DNA of 64,000 bases from positions 16,579,402 through 16,643,401 of the forward strand of contig NC_071621.1 in assembly GCF_014839835.1 (NCBI RefSeq), given 5' to 3'. This stretch comes from Dryobates pubescens (taxonomy: Eukaryota > Chordata > Aves > Piciformes > Picidae). Each line of letters starts with the position of its first letter. The first letter of the stretch is position 1. Shown here one piece after another: positions 13,111 to 25,470 of the stretch. The translations under genes and the position numbers were made by a program. The notes under the pieces were generated by a model that did not search any database, was not told the origin of the DNA, and saw only the letters and a program-made list of their open reading frames with translations.

Positions 13111-13130
13111 TTTGTGATGGCCCTCAAGAT

Positions 13131-13655
13131 AGAATCATAGAATGATAGAAGTTGGAAGGGACCTCCAGAGATTGAGTCCAAGCCCCCTGCAAAGCAGGAT
13201 CACCCAGGGCAGGTCACACAGGAACACATCCAGGTGGGTCTGGAAGCTCTCCAGAGAATGAGACTCCACAACTTCTCTGGGCAGCCTGCTCCAGGCCTCC
13301 AGCACCCTCACACCAAACAACTTCCTCTTCATGCTGAGATGGAATTTTCTGTGGCTAAGCTTCCACCCATTGCCCCTTGTCCTATCACAGAAGGGAGCTT
13401 GGCTGCATCCTCCTGACAGCCACCCTTCAGATACTTGTAGACATGGATCAGGTCCCCTCTCAGCCTTCTCCTCTCCAGACTAGACAGCCCCAGGGCTCCC
13501 AGCCTCTCCTCATCACACAGATCTTCCAGTCCCTTCAGCATGCTCATAGCCTCTACTGGACTCTCTCCACTATCTCCCTGTTCCTCTTGAACTGGGGAGC
13601 CCAGAACTGGACACAACACTCCAGATGTGGTCTCACCAGGGCAACACTCTCAATA
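13131..13655 (-). mobile_element. CR1 fragment (antisense)
   Basis: Starts ATAGAATCATAGAATGATAG and ends CTCACCAGGGCAACACTC. Close to the copy at 61.1 kb. Confidence 0.92.
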
Positions 13656-13994
13656 AATTTGGCTCTTCCCCTTTCCTCCACCACTTCAGACATGCCCTGG
13701 CTGATTCCACAACCCATTGAGTTGTGATTCCTCTGCTAAGCCTCCCCTTTGTCAGGCCATTGAGAACCTCTCCTCCCATCCCTGACAAGCTGAGCTTCTC
13801 CTGGCCATTTCTGCATGGGCAGGAGAGGACAGAGTCAGTAATGAGGAAGGATATTCTGCTCCCAGAGAAGACAGAATCTTCATTAAAACAAATGGAGAGC
13901 CTCACTCTGCAAGCTGCACAGAAACTTCTGAGCCCAGGCTGACACAAGCCTGTCTGCTTGTTTCTGTGCTGACAGCTCCAGAGCCTCTGTAGGA
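13656..13994. other. Unassigned intronic sequence
   Basis: Nothing recognised. Confidence 0.5.
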
Positions 13995-14574
13995 CCCAGA
14001 GACCAGCAGGACTAGGGAAGGAATTCTGCCCCTCTACTCTGCTCTGCTGAGAGCCCACCTCCAGCACTGCCTCCAGTTCTGGGGCCCTCAGCACAAGAAG
14101 GAAATGGAACTGCTGGAACAGGTCCAGAGGAGGTCACAATGATGAGCAGAGAGCTGGAGAACCTCCTCTATGGGGACAGGGTGTGAATGGAGGTTGTTTA
14201 GCCTGGAGAAGAGAGGGCTCCAGGGAGACCTTAGAGCAGCCTTCCAGTACCTGAAGGGTGGCTCCAGGAGAGCTGGGGAGGGTGTTCTGACAAGGGCTGG
14301 AAGTGACAGGATAAGGGACAATGGATTGAAGCTGGAAGAAGGAAGATTGAGACTGGAGATGAAATTCTTTGCAGTGAGGGTGGGGAGACACTGGAACAGG
14401 TTGCCCATGGAGGTTGTGGATATCCCCTCCCTGGAGGTGCTCAAGGCCAGGTTGGATGAGGCCTTGAGCAAGCTGGGCTGGTGGGAGGTGCCCCTGCCCA
14501 TGGCAGAGGGCTGGAGATAGATGATCTTTAAGATCCTTTCCAACCTAAATCATTCTAGGCATCTGTGAATCTAT
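13995..14574 (+). mobile_element. CR1 fragment (sense)
   Basis: Reads from CCCCTCTACTCTGCTCTGC through [20 protein letters not shown] to GAATCTATGAA. Confidence 0.93.
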
Positions 14575-15099
14575 GAAATCAGCCTCCCTACCTCAGCAGC
14601 AGCTATTTGGACCCTCCCCAGCATACACCAACCTGACAGAAACCTTTTCAGTGCTGCAGCAGCCACTGCTTGGAGCTCTGCTGGTGTGGCCACACCCTCC
14701 CAAGGACCCCTCTTCTTTTAGCTCCATCTCTTCCAGATTGAATTTCCTTTCCCTTTGTGTTTTATCAAGAACATTAAGAAAATGAACTGGCTGTAACTCA
14801 ATCCCAGAGAGAGGCAAGCACAGGAAGCAGAGCAGGAAGCATTCAGAGGAATGGAATAAAGTGGCCTCTGCATTAATCACAGAGATGTTGGGACTGGGGA
14901 TGGGGTTTTTGTGCTGCAGCCATCACTGACTGCTGTCCCAGCAGCAAGTCATTGACAAACAGCAGGCAGCAGGAGAAACTGGGCTCAATTATGCGGCCAC
15001 AAATGGTGACAGGATAATGGTTTTAAGTGGTCACAATTCAGGCCATGAAAAAGAGCAAGTGAAAGACAAGAACATTTCCTCATTAGCAGGTATGCCCAC
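14575..15099. other. Unassigned intronic sequence
   Basis: Nothing recognised. Confidence 0.5.
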
Positions 15100-15998
15100 A
15101 CACCTTCCACTGGTGCAGCTGGGTTTGGGGGGGGCCACCAAGCTGTGTGGTGAGCTGGACTCCCCTGAAAGCAGGGATGGCAGCCACAAGGATCTGGACA
15201 GGCTTCAGAAGTGGGCCAGGGACAGCTGCAGGAGGGCCAACAAGTCACAGTGCAAGGGCCTGCAGCTGGGGCAGGCCAAGCCCAGGCACAAAGCCAGGCT
15301 GGGTGCAGAGTGGGGTGAGAGCAGCCCTGAAGAAAGAGACTTGGGGGTGCTGGGTGCTGAGCAGCTCCCCAGGAGCCAGCAGTGCCCTCAGGCAGCCCAG
15401 CAGGCAGCTGTGTGCTGGGCTGCAGCCAGAGGAGTGTGGGCAGCAGGGCAAGAGAGGGATTCTGCCCCTTGGCTCTGCTCAGACCCCACCTCCAATCCTG
15501 CCTCCAGGTCTGCTGTCCCCAGCACAAGGAGGACACAGAGCTGCTGGAGGGAGCCCAGAGGAGACCACAAGGATGATCCAAGGGCTGCAGCAGCTCTGCT
15601 CTGAGGCCAGGCTGAGGGAGCTGGGGGTGTTCAGCCTGGAGAAGAGAAGGCTCCAGGGGGACCTCAGAGCTGCCTTGCAATAGCTGAAGGCATCCTGCAG
15701 GAAGGCTGCAGAGGGACTTTTGCTAAGGGTGTCTAGAGCCAGGCCAAGGGGGAATGGTTTGAAGCTGAGGCACAGCAGGGTCAGACTGGAGCTGAGGAAG
15801 AAGTTCTTCAGCAGGAGGGTGGTGAGACTCTGGAACAGGCTGCCCAGGGAGGCTGTGGCTGCCTCCTGCCTGGGGGTGTTGAAGGCCAGGCTGGATGAGG
15901 CCTTGAGCAGCTGAGTCTAGCTGAGAGGTGTCCCTGGGCATGGTGTGGAGGTTGGAGGAGATGAGCTCTGAGGTCCCTTCCAACCTAAACCAGTCTAT
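15100..15998 (+). mobile_element. CR1, 'CTGAGTCTAGCTGAGAGG' subfamily (sense)
   Basis: Nearly identical over hundreds of bases to copies at 21,780 and 43,153 (shared GAAGAAAGAGACTTGGGGGT). The 3' end is CCTTCCAACCTAAACCAGTC. Confidence 0.93.
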
Positions 15999-16230
15999 AA
16001 AGATAAGAGCTACCTGGCTCACCAGTATTCCTCCAAGATTTCTTGCCAACTGTTTCAGTTCTAGGCAAATACCCTTTAGATTTAAACCAAAGCTTTAATC
16101 CTGTGTGTTGAGGACACCTACACATGTCTGGATGAGAGAACACCAGGAGCCTGCAAATGCTCAGAATAGCTGTGTGGCATCTCCAGGGGACACTGGCAGC
16201 TTGACAAGGCATGGAAACTCTTTAGAAGTA

Positions 16231-16320
16231 TCAGAGAATCACAGAACACCAGGCTGGAAGAGACTTCAAGGATCATCTGGTCCAAGCTTCCTTGGCAAAA
16301 GCATGGTCTAGACAAGATAG
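16231..16320 (-). mobile_element. CR1 3' end scrap (antisense)
   Basis: TCACAGAACACCAGGCTGGA to GCATGGTCTAGACAAG, about 90 bases. Confidence 0.75.
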
Positions 16321-16574
16321 CTCTGTGCACTAAAATGGAAGCAACAGCCACAGGCAACAGCAGTGTACACCTGCACTCAGGAGTGCAGCCAAGGTCCAGA
16401 AGTATTTGCTTCAAGAGCTGCAGCTGCCAGTGGCATTTCCAGTGGCATTTCCAGTTCTGGGTGTTGTGATAGGACTCAAGGAGGAAGCAATATGCACATA
16501 AAAATGCTCCAAGGGAAGAGGCTTTGGATCATCTCTTCTCTTTAGTTCATTCTCATGCCTACTGGGTCTCAAGG

Positions 16575-17180
16575 ATTGTGGCCAGCTGTGGTACCCCAGC
16601 ACAAGAAGCACATAGAACTCATGGAGTGGGTCCAGAGGAGACCATGAAGGTGAGAGGGCTGCAGCAACTCTCTGATGAAGACAGGCTCTGAGTTGGGGTT
16701 ATTCAGCCTGGAGAAGAAAAGGCTCCAGAGACGGCTTACAGCAGCCTTCCAGTATTTGAAGGGGGGCTCCAGGAGTGCTGCAGAGGGACTTTTGACAAGT
16801 GCTTGGAGTGATAGGACAAGGGGCAATGGATTGAAGCTGGAAGAGGGGAGATTGAGACTGGAGATGAGGGAAGAAATTCTTGCCAGTGAGGGTGGGGAGA
16901 CACTGGAACAGGTTGCTCAGGGAGGCTGTGGATGTCTATAAGGCATGGAGTGACAGGATGAGGAGTGAGGGCTTTCAACTGCAAGAAGAATTTCTTCCCC
17001 ATCAGTCTGGTGAGGCTCTGGAACAGGTTGCTCAGAGAAGCTGTGGAAGTGTTCAAAGCCAGGCTGAATGGGGTCTTGAACAACTTGGTCTAGTGGAAGT
17101 GTCCCTGCCCATGGCAGAGGGGTCAGAACTGGATGATCTTTAAGGTCCTTTCCAACTCAAACTGTTCCATGATTCTGTGT
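16575..17180 (+). mobile_element. CR1 fragment (sense) with internal duplication
   Basis: The segment beginning TGACAGGATGAGGAGTGAGG (16,950) repeats the RLEMREE...RVGRHWNRL region of 16,850-16,930. The 3' end is TTCCATGATTCTGTG. Confidence 0.9.
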
Positions 17181-17600
17181 TAGGCCTTGTAAAAATTACT
17201 TTTAAAAGTCAAACTCAGGACATCACAGAATGGATTCTTCTGCTTCCCTCATGCACACCAGAAGCAGCACTCTGGGGTAATGCCCCAAGCCCAAGAAGCC
17301 TTTCCAGGTTATCCAGCAGGCTGGGAAATCCTGCCCTGGCATCCTGACAGCATCCTGACTCATCAGAGCAGTTCAGCAGAAAGGACATGCAAAGGAGGGT
17401 CACAAAAAAAGGAAAGTTACAGCCCTCTTCTGAAGAGGCAAATCAAACAAATGTCACCATTGTGCTGTGGAAGGGCTTCCTTCCTCCTCTGAAGGCTGAG
17501 CTCTGCTTCACAGACAACACAGGAGGCAGCCAGAAGTGGGGAAGGGGCTCAAGAACTCGGTGGCATACCAAAAACAAACCTATGTGTCCACATAGAACCA
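17181..17600. other. Unassigned intronic sequence
   Basis: Nothing recognised. Confidence 0.5.
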
Positions 17601-18005
17601 TCACAGAAGGGTTCAGGTTGGAAGGGATCTCAGAGATCATCTATTTCCAAACTCACTCCCATGGGCAGGGACACCTCTCAACTCAACTCAGCTGCTCAAG
17701 GCCTCATCCAGCCTGGCCTTCAACACCCCCAGGCAGGAGACAGCCACAGCCTCCCTGGGCAGCCTGTGCCAGACTCTCACCACCCTCCTGCTGAAGAACT
17801 TCTTCCTCAGCTCCTCAGCTTCAAACCATTCCCCCTTGGCCTGGCTCTAGACACCCTTAGCAAAAGTCCCTCTGCAGCCTTCCTGCAGGATCCCTTCAGC
17901 TATTGCAAGGCAGCTCTCAGGTCCCCCTGGAGCCTTTTCTTCTCCAGGCTGAACACCCCCAGCTCCCTCAGAGCAGAGGTGCTCCAGCCCTTGGATCATC
18001 AACCA
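17601..18005 (-). mobile_element. CR1 fragment (antisense)
   Basis: 3' end CAGAAGGGTTCAGGTTGG. Same subfamily as 15,100. Confidence 0.92.
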
Positions 18006-18784
18006 CTACAAATACTAAGTGAAGAAAGTAAGCTATGCTAAAAGCAAAGCAGGATCAAAAGCTGGGGTTCAATGGAAAGAATTCCTGCTCCTGGTGTTGA
18101 GAGGAACTCAGTGGGATTTAAAGCATGCTGCTCTTGCCATTCTCCGATTCTGTGATTTCATAGGTTGCTGACCAAACCAAATCCATTTTCACCTCAAAAT
18201 GATCTCCAAGCTGGCTAATTTTCCAAGCATAACAGGTCTATACCCCTCACACATTTCCTGAGCCATTAAATAGTACAAACAGATGAAAAGAAAAACAAAC
18301 AACCAACCCCAAACGTTTCATTGGATTTTATTTCATGTCACATTTGCTCCCCAGATCAGCACTTCTAATTCCTGGTGCACTAAGCTGCAGCTGGGTAAGA
18401 GACAGTATTACTGAAGCAGATAGAAGAGCCTTTCCCCCCACCTCCCCAGTTAATATTCCCATCATGTTTGGAACACAAACAGAAAATATCTTATGTAAAG
18501 GAACTGATGCAGTCCTTAGCTGTCCCTGGGCCTTCCAATCTATTAAGAGCCAGAAGAGTTTGGTTTATGCTGAAGGGAAAACAAAGCTTCCATTCAGTCA
18601 GCATCTCAGCTGTGGAAGCTCAGTAAATAAATCAGGAAAATGAGGCTGAAAAATTCTCCTTTCCCTGCCAGTCCATCTTTGGACTGCTGGTTGCTTGCGG
18701 AAGATGATTTTCAGACATTTAGACTTCCCTAAATGATGGATACTGATGGGTCAAACTGCTAATCATTTGGAGTCTATCAAGTCA
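18006..18784. other. Unassigned intronic sequence
   Basis: Comparatively AT-rich and repeat-poor, a candidate for older unique intron sequence. No exon seen. Confidence 0.5.
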
Positions 18785-19490
18785 ATCAAGCACTGATACA
18801 GGCTGGGCAGGGACTGGCTGGAGAGCAGCCCTGGAGAAAAGGCCTTGGGGGTGCTGGGGGAGGAGAAGCTCAACAGGAGCCAGCAGGGAGCACTTGCAGC
18901 CCAGAGAGCCAAGCACAGCCTGGGCTGCAGCAAGAGAAGTGTGGCCAGCAGGGCCAGGGAGGGGATTCTGCCCCTCTGCTCCACTCTGCTGAGACCACAC
19001 CTGGAGCACTGTGTCCAGTTCTGGAGCCTCTGTTCCAGGAAGGATCTGGAGGGGCTGGAAGGTGTCCAGAGCAGGGCCATGAGGAGGAGCAGAGGGCTGG
19101 AGCTGCTCTGCTATGGAGACAGAGAGTTGGGGTTGTTCAATCTAGAAAAGAGAAGGCTCCCAGGAGACCTTCTTGTGGCCTTCCAGTATCTGCAGGGGGC
19201 TACAGGAAAGCTGGGGAGGGACTTTCTAGGATGTCAAAGAGTGATAGGACTGGGGGGGATGGAAAAATAAAATAGAAGTGGGTAGATTCAGATTGGATGT
19301 TAGGAAGAAGTTCTTCCTGGCACAGGTTGCCCAGGGAGGTGGGGGAAGCCTCATCCCTGGAGGTTTCGAAGGCCAGGCTGGAGGTGGCTGTGAGCAACCT
19401 GCTCTGGTGGGAGGTGTCCCTGGCCATGGCAGGAGGGTTGGAACTGGATGATCCTTGAGGTCCCTTCCAGCCCTGACAATTCTATGAATT
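18785..19490 (+). mobile_element. CR1 fragment (sense)
   Basis: Contains GGAGCCAGCAGGGAGCACTT and ends CCTGACAATTCTATGAATTC. Close to the antisense copy at 50.3-50.96 kb. Confidence 0.93.
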
Positions 19491-19777
19491 CATTTTCAAA
19501 ACAAAGCTCTTAGTCCTGTCCTGCTCCAGACCAGAAGAGATGTAACAGAGCACCTGGATCTGTTCACGAACATTCAGCTGGCACAACGTCCTTGCAGGTT
19601 ACAGGACACAAGAGGTGAATTTGGGGGGCTGACTTGAAAAATCTGATGGTGTTGATGTCAAAACAGTGAATTTCTGTTTCTTCTGAGTCACATTTCAAAC
19701 CAGTCAGAGGTTCTGTTTGGTTGGGTTGCTTGTAATCATTACTGTACACACAGGAATCAAACAAATGCCTTTATGCA

Positions 19778-20590
19778 CAGAACCCCAGCATGGGGTGGTG
19801 GGAAGGGAGCTCTGGAGCTCATCCAGGCCATGCCCACCCTGCTCCAGCAGGGCACCCCCAGCAGCTTGCCCAGCAGCACCATGGCCAGGGGGGGGTTGGA
19901 AGCTCTCCACACAAGGAGACTCCACAACCTCTCTGGGCAGCCTGCTCCAGGCCTCCACCACCCTCACAACAAACAACTTTCTCCTGCTGGCAGCTCCTGG
20001 CTGCCAGTTTGTGCCCCTTGGCCTGTCCCTGGGCAGCACTCAGCAGATGCCAGCCCCAGCCTCTTGTCCCCCACAGCCCCTTCAGCTCTTGCTGAGCATT
20101 GCTCAGCTCCCCTCTGGGGCTGCTCTTCTGCAGGCTCTCAGCCCCAGGCCTCTCAGCCTTTGCTCCTCACAGAGCTGCTGCAGGCCCCTCAGCCTCTCCC
20201 CAGCCTCCACTGGACTCTCTCCAGTTTCTCTTTAAGTGAGCAGCTTAGAACTGGACCCAGCACTCCAGATGTGGCCTCACTATGGCAGAGGAGAATCTTC
20301 CTCAACCTGCTGCTGGACACATTCTTCATGCCCCCCTAGGAGACCATCAGCCTTCTTGACCACCAAGGCATATTGCTGTCTCCTGGGCAGCCTGTTGCCT
20401 GCCAGCACTCCCAGGTCATTCTCTGTGAAGCTGCTTTCCAGCAGGTCACCCCTCACCTGTCCTGGGGGTTGTTCCTTCCCAAGTGCAGGACCCTACACTT
20501 GCCCTGGCTGAATTTCATCAGGTTCCACTCCAACCACCTCTCCACACTGTCCAGGTCTCACTGAATGGCAGCACAGCCTGACAGTTGATC
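19778..20590 (-). mobile_element. CR1, 'GAACCCCAGCATGG' subfamily (antisense)
   Basis: About 810 bases, extremely similar to 4,163-4,955 except for a small indel around CTCCTGCTGGCAGC. Confidence 0.93.
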
Positions 20591-21049
20591 GGGAAGAGTG
20601 GCTGACAACTGTTGGCTCTGCTGCTTCCCAAATGCTAGACCTTCTGCTAAGGTGGCCTGAGATGAGGCTCCTCACCTTTGTTTCTCTGTTAGTCCCATTT
20701 TCAGCTTCATCAAAAGCTTCAGACAGCAGCTTTGTAGAACCTGAATCCTGTGCTAAGAAAAATGTCAAGTGCCAGCAAAGACCTCACTGGCAGCAGACAC
20801 AAAATCCATTATAAATCAAAGGCTGAGCTCTTTCCCTTCCAGGTTCACAAATGGTTTTTCAGAGAGAAACAGAAAAACCCATGGAAGTGCAGAAAGGGAT
20901 AGCTACTCTTCCTTTGAAGACAAGATCCTTCAGAGGCCTCCACAAACAAGGCAGGCATCAAAAGGCACCACGAGATCAGGCAGCAGAAACCCATTTAAGC
21001 CATTTCCTCCAACTCTGATATTGTTCTTCCAGACATCACTGTAGGAAAG
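20591..21049. other. Unassigned intronic sequence
   Basis: Nothing recognised. Confidence 0.5.
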
Positions 21050-21310
21050 GGTCATTTCAGAGGTGGAGGGAAGGGAGAACTAGGATAATATTCAGCATCC
21101 AAGAAAATGACCACAGGAAGGAGTTCTTCACAGAGAGTGGTGAAATACTGGAGCAGGCTGCCGAGATGTGGTCCCTGTCCCTGGAGATATTCAAGATCGG
21201 ATCTGCTGTGGCCCTGGGCAGCCTCAGCTCATTGGAGATGTCCCTGGATGACTCCATGGGGGTTGGATGAGTTTGGTGGGTTCCCTCCAACCCACTGCAA
21301 TCTCTGACTT
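21050..21310 (+). mobile_element. Diverged CR1-like fragment (sense)
   Basis: Keeps the frame GRSSSQRVVKYWSRLP and the tail GGGTTCCCTCCAACCC but differs much more from the others, so it is likely an older insertion. Confidence 0.7.
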
Positions 21311-21779
21311 GTGGGGATAGTCCAAATACAACCCCAAATACCTGAAGACTACCACAGAAACCCCAAGGCATCAGGAAATGAAAATCTTGGCTCCTTCCCT
21401 CCTCTTAAACCACTGGTGAGGCAAATGAGTGGCTGTTTGGAGCTCATAAATAGAATTCCTGGGGGGAAAAAAGGAGGGACTTGAAGTGGCAGAGGGATGG
21501 CAGTGCCTGCAGATGGGCTGAAGTGTGACCAGTTACACAAAACCCACCTGCAGCTCCCCAGTTACCTAATAGGGCATCACACTGTTAGCAGTGCCTGCAC
21601 CAAGGTCATTATGCAAGAGCACAGCTCACTGCTGGCTCCCAGACACTCCTCAAGTTAACTTGGGCTTGGCAGGCTTTTTCAGGAAGCAAAAATCTCAATT
21701 CCTAGTAAAGAAAATGAGAGCAAACTACCAAGACTAAATGTGCAGGTGGAAACCAGTGACAAGTTGAGTTCCTCAGGTC
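21311..21779. other. Unassigned intronic sequence
   Basis: Nothing recognised. Confidence 0.5.
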
Positions 21780-22735
21780 CCACTACCCCTGGCTCTAGTG
21801 ATGTTCAACGTCTTTGTCACCAGCATGGACAGTGGCATTGAGGCAACCTCACCAAGTCTCAGGGTGACACCAAGCTGTGTGGTGAGCTGGACTCACCTGA
21901 GGCCAGGGATGGCAGCCACAAGGATCTGGACAGGCTTCAGAAGTGGGCCAAGGACAGCTGCATGAGGGCCAACAAGTCACAGTGCAAGGGCCTGCAGCTA
22001 GGGTAGGCCAAGCCCAGGCACAAAGCCAGGCTGGGTGCAGAGTGGGGTGAGAGCAGCCCTGAAGAAAGAGACTTGGGGGTGTTGGGTGCTGAGCAGCTCC
22101 CCAGCATGCCCTCATGCAGCCCAGCAGGCAGCTGTATGCTGGGCTGCAGCCAGAGGAGTGTGGACAGCAGGGCAAGAGAGGGGATTCTGACCCTTGGCTC
22201 TGCTCAGACCCCACCTCCACTGACTCCAGTTCTGCTGTCCCCAGCACAAGGAGGACACAGAGCTGCTGGAGGGAGGCCAGAGGAGGCCACAAGGATGATC
22301 CAAGGGCTGCAGCAGCTCTGCTCTGAGGCCAGGCTGAGGGAGCTGGGGGTGTTCAGCCTGGAGAAGAGAAGGCTCCAGGGGGACCTCAGAGCTGCCTTGC
22401 AATAGCTGACGGGATCCTGCAGGAAGGCTGCAGAGGGACTTTTGCTAAGGCTGTCCAGAGCCAGGCCAAGGGGGAATGGTTTGAAGCTGAGGCACAGCAG
22501 GGTCAGACTGGAGATGAGGAAGAAGTTCTTCAGTGTGAGGGTGGTGAGAGTCTAGAACAGGCTGCCCAGGGAGGCTGTGGCTGCCTCCTGCCTGGGGGTG
22601 TTGAAGGCCAGGCTGGATGAGGCCTTGAGCAGCTGAGTCTAGCTGAGAGGTGTCCCTGGGCATGGTGTGGAGCTTGGAGGAGATGAGCTCTGTGGTCCCT
22701 CCCAACCTGAGCCATTCTGTGATTCTATGAGGTTA
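21780..22735 (+). mobile_element. CR1, ~950 bases (sense)
   Basis: Includes ALVMFNVFVTSMDSG-like upstream sequence and the 3' end GCCATTCTGTGATTCTATGA. Subfamily of 15,100. Confidence 0.94.
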
Positions 22736-22886
22736 GTGATAAGGAAGGGTGGTCTCCAACCTGTTTCTTTAGCTCATGTTCCAATAACTAATAGCCAAGC
22801 ACAAAGTCCTCCAGTCCTCCACCTTTAAAGTGAAGTCATTCAACTCTGAATCAGATCAGCTTCTCCTCCCTTCCCCTGGCACCCAG

Positions 22887-22997
22887 AGCTCTCAGATGCT
22901 GGATGAGGCCTTGCGCAGCTGAGTCTAGTAGAGAGGTGTCCACGCTTGTGGTGGGGAGCTTGGAGGAGATGATCTCTGAGGTCACTCTGAGCCATTT
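22887..22997 (+). mobile_element. CR1 3' end scrap (sense)
   Basis: GCTGGATGAGGCCTTGCGC to CTCTGAGCCATT, a worn copy of the same 3' end. Confidence 0.8.
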
Positions 22998-23549
22998 AAC
23001 ACCCATGCAAGGCAGAAAGAGACAGCAGAGGCTTCTTTTGCTTTCTGCACACATTAAAGCCCTTCAGACCTGCTCATCAGTAACAGCTGCAGCACAAACC
23101 CACGTGATGAAAGAATATTTCATTTGTGGTGCCCCAGCATTCTGCTCTGCTCACTCAAAGAGGTGTTAGCAAGAAATGATGTTCCTATGCCAGGTAAAAT
23201 TGGAGATATATTTAACATATGACTAGATACCATCTTTACTGCAAGCTACTCTGTCTCAGGTGATCTCTAGACCAACAGATACGACCCAGAAACCAGAACT
23301 TCTTCACCTTGAGGCATTAGGATTGATGAAAATCATCTGATAAAACCCAACCAAAGGCAGAAAGCAGCATCTCTTTCCTCAGTACCACAGCTCAATCTAA
23401 TCCCTCAGCACAGAGTTCTCTCTGCCTTTTCAGGAAGCATTTAGCATATTTAAAACTGCTAAACTATGTTTAATCTTCAATCATTGAGAAAAAAACCCTT
23501 AATTCAATTAAGGCAAGCACTGGTGAAGATCCCTCCTTGCAATCTTCTA
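22998..23549. other. Unassigned intronic sequence
   Basis: AT-rich. Nothing recognised. Confidence 0.5.
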
Positions 23550-23935
23550 CAGTGGTCTTAGGTTGAAGGCTGGATTCAATGATCTTAAGGGGGCCTACAA
23601 GAAAGCTGAGGAGGGACTTTTTAGGGTGTCAGGGAGTGATAGGACTGATAGAAAAGGGTAGATTCAGATTGGATGTGAGGAAGAAGTTCTTCCTCATGAG
23701 GGTGGTGAGACACTGGCACAGGTTGCCCAGAGAGGTGGTGGAAGCCTCATCCCTGAAGGTTATGAAGGTCAGGCTGGATGTGGCTCTGAGCATCCTGATC
23801 TAGTGTGATGTGTCCCTGCCCGTGGCAGGGGGGTTGGAACTGGCTGAGCCTTGAGGTCCCTTCCAACCCTGGCATTTCAGTGATTCTACAATCTTAGAGA
23901 CCTTTTCTAATTGAAACAATTCTAGGATTCTATGA
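23550..23935 (+). mobile_element. CR1 fragments (sense)
   Basis: A 3' end scrap (GGCTGGATTCAATGATCTTA) broken by a longer piece that reads DRKG...RLDVRKKFFLMRVVRHWH, ending TAGGATTCTATGAT. Confidence 0.88.
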
Positions 23936-25132
23936 TACATGTGTGAGAATAAGTAAAAAGATGGAGAAAGGGAAGCTTCTCCTAGTTGGCCATGGATTAT
24001 GTTGCAGGCTCCTAATGAATCCTCACTAGATGCGGCAAGCAGCCAGACCAGGCTGGGGAGGGGCACTGAGAAGGGGACACAACAACCATACTGCTGCTGA
24101 GAAGCAAGGAGTTGAGAAGCAATGACTTGCAATAAATCCTGAAGGGAGCCTGTGAGTGACCCTGATGTCATTTAGCCACCACACATCCCCGTTTAACAAG
24201 GGCTCAGGACCCACGGGTGGAGCTGGCAGCTTGCCGCTGCACCGGGTGCTCGAGGAGCTGGTGCAATAAAGGCAGAGGATGTGAGTGGCTGATAAGGGTG
24301 ACAAGGTTTTGGGGGGGGGGGAGCAAGGAAAGGAGGAGCTGACAAAAAACATAAATCAGCATCTCAGCACTGAATCTGCAGCTGTGTGAGGGTAACTGGG
24401 AAGGATCACTGCAGTGCACAGGCACACCAAGGTAATACGGCATTGGATCGAGGATATCAGCAGGGGGAAAAAAAATCACTGCACCTACTGTGCAATCCCA
24501 CTTTAAAAATCAGACAGGGAATGCTTGGAAAGGCTGCAAAGCCTGCATGAACTCCAGGGAAGAATTTGATAGCCATAACACAGACATTTATTTGAAGAGG
24601 CTGGGTGCAGGCAGCGCGGAAGGGCTGAGACCAGGCAGCTAAACCACCATCGCAGCCCTCCAGAACCTTGCCTGTGTCATTGCAAAGTCCCTGCATGCAA
24701 ATGAAGCAGAAGGCTTCAGCCTCCCCACCACTAGCAGCAGTAGGACAGCTCTTTAATTACGGCCTCCCAACAGGGGCAGAGAACCTTTGAGCTGCACAGG
24801 CAGAGAAGGCAGCAACAGTTGTACAAAGAGATCGCCTCCTTTCACCAAAGCTGCTCCAATTAAAAACCCCAAACTTGGTTCCTACATTTTGCCTTTAACC
24901 TTTCCAAACAAAGGACGACAAAGGGAGCTCCACAGAAGCGAAGCCCACTCCAACTGCCTTTGCAGCACCATCAGAGATGCTGCTGCAATTATCTCAGTCG
25001 TCCAGAAGAACATGATTAGGGCATTTGCTTCTTCCAGGAGCCATTTGTAACGAGAGCGCTAAGCGCTTTGGACAGTCAAAGAACAAATCACACGGGATGA
25101 CATCATGACAGCAGCATCTACAGAGCTGAATT

Positions 25133-25133
<1 letters not shown>

Positions 25134-25164
<31 letters not shown>
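25134..25164 (+). repeat. Poly-G tract, 31 bases
   Basis: An uninterrupted run of G after GAATTC. It is the longest of a cluster of G/C homopolymers at 24,311 (11 G), 25,489 (10 C), 25,578 (10 G), 25,772/25,781 (8+8 G), 25,972 (15 C), 26,910 (13 C) and 27,782 (16 G). Confidence 0.95.
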
Positions 25165-25165
<1 letters not shown>

Positions 25166-25433
25166 AGAGTGAAAAAAGCCATTTCTCCATCAGCAGAGGA
25201 GAATCATCCAAAAGGGCTGTGCTGGAGCATGCCCACGCTGGTGCTGCTGCAGCAGCAGCCGTGGGGCTGCATGGACACACCAAGGGCTTTTGCGCTGCCT
25301 CAGTCACCGAGTCATTGCCCAGGAGCTGAGACAAAGGCAGGTCTGAAACCCACACCACAGCTGCTGGCTGGGTCCTCACCAGCTCTGCCCAATCCAGTTT
25401 GAACCCATCCATAAACCACAGTCAAAACCAGTA

Positions 25434-25470
25434 GCTATATCTATATATCTGTACATATATAGATATATTG
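25434..25470. repeat. TA-rich microsatellite
   Basis: Imperfect TATATC/TATATA run (CTATATCTATATATCTG, ACATATATAGATATATTG). Confidence 0.8.

Noticed and set aside
15017-15680. 195- and 231-codon frames on both strands
   Set aside because: Both lie over one CR1 copy. The sense frame is an ORF2 remnant and the other is its shadow.
25128-25164. GAATTC followed by 31 G, resembling a cloning adaptor junction
   Set aside because: The flanks are ordinary genomic sequence and other G/C runs occur nearby. A chance EcoRI site is the simpler reading, though the run length may be inexact.
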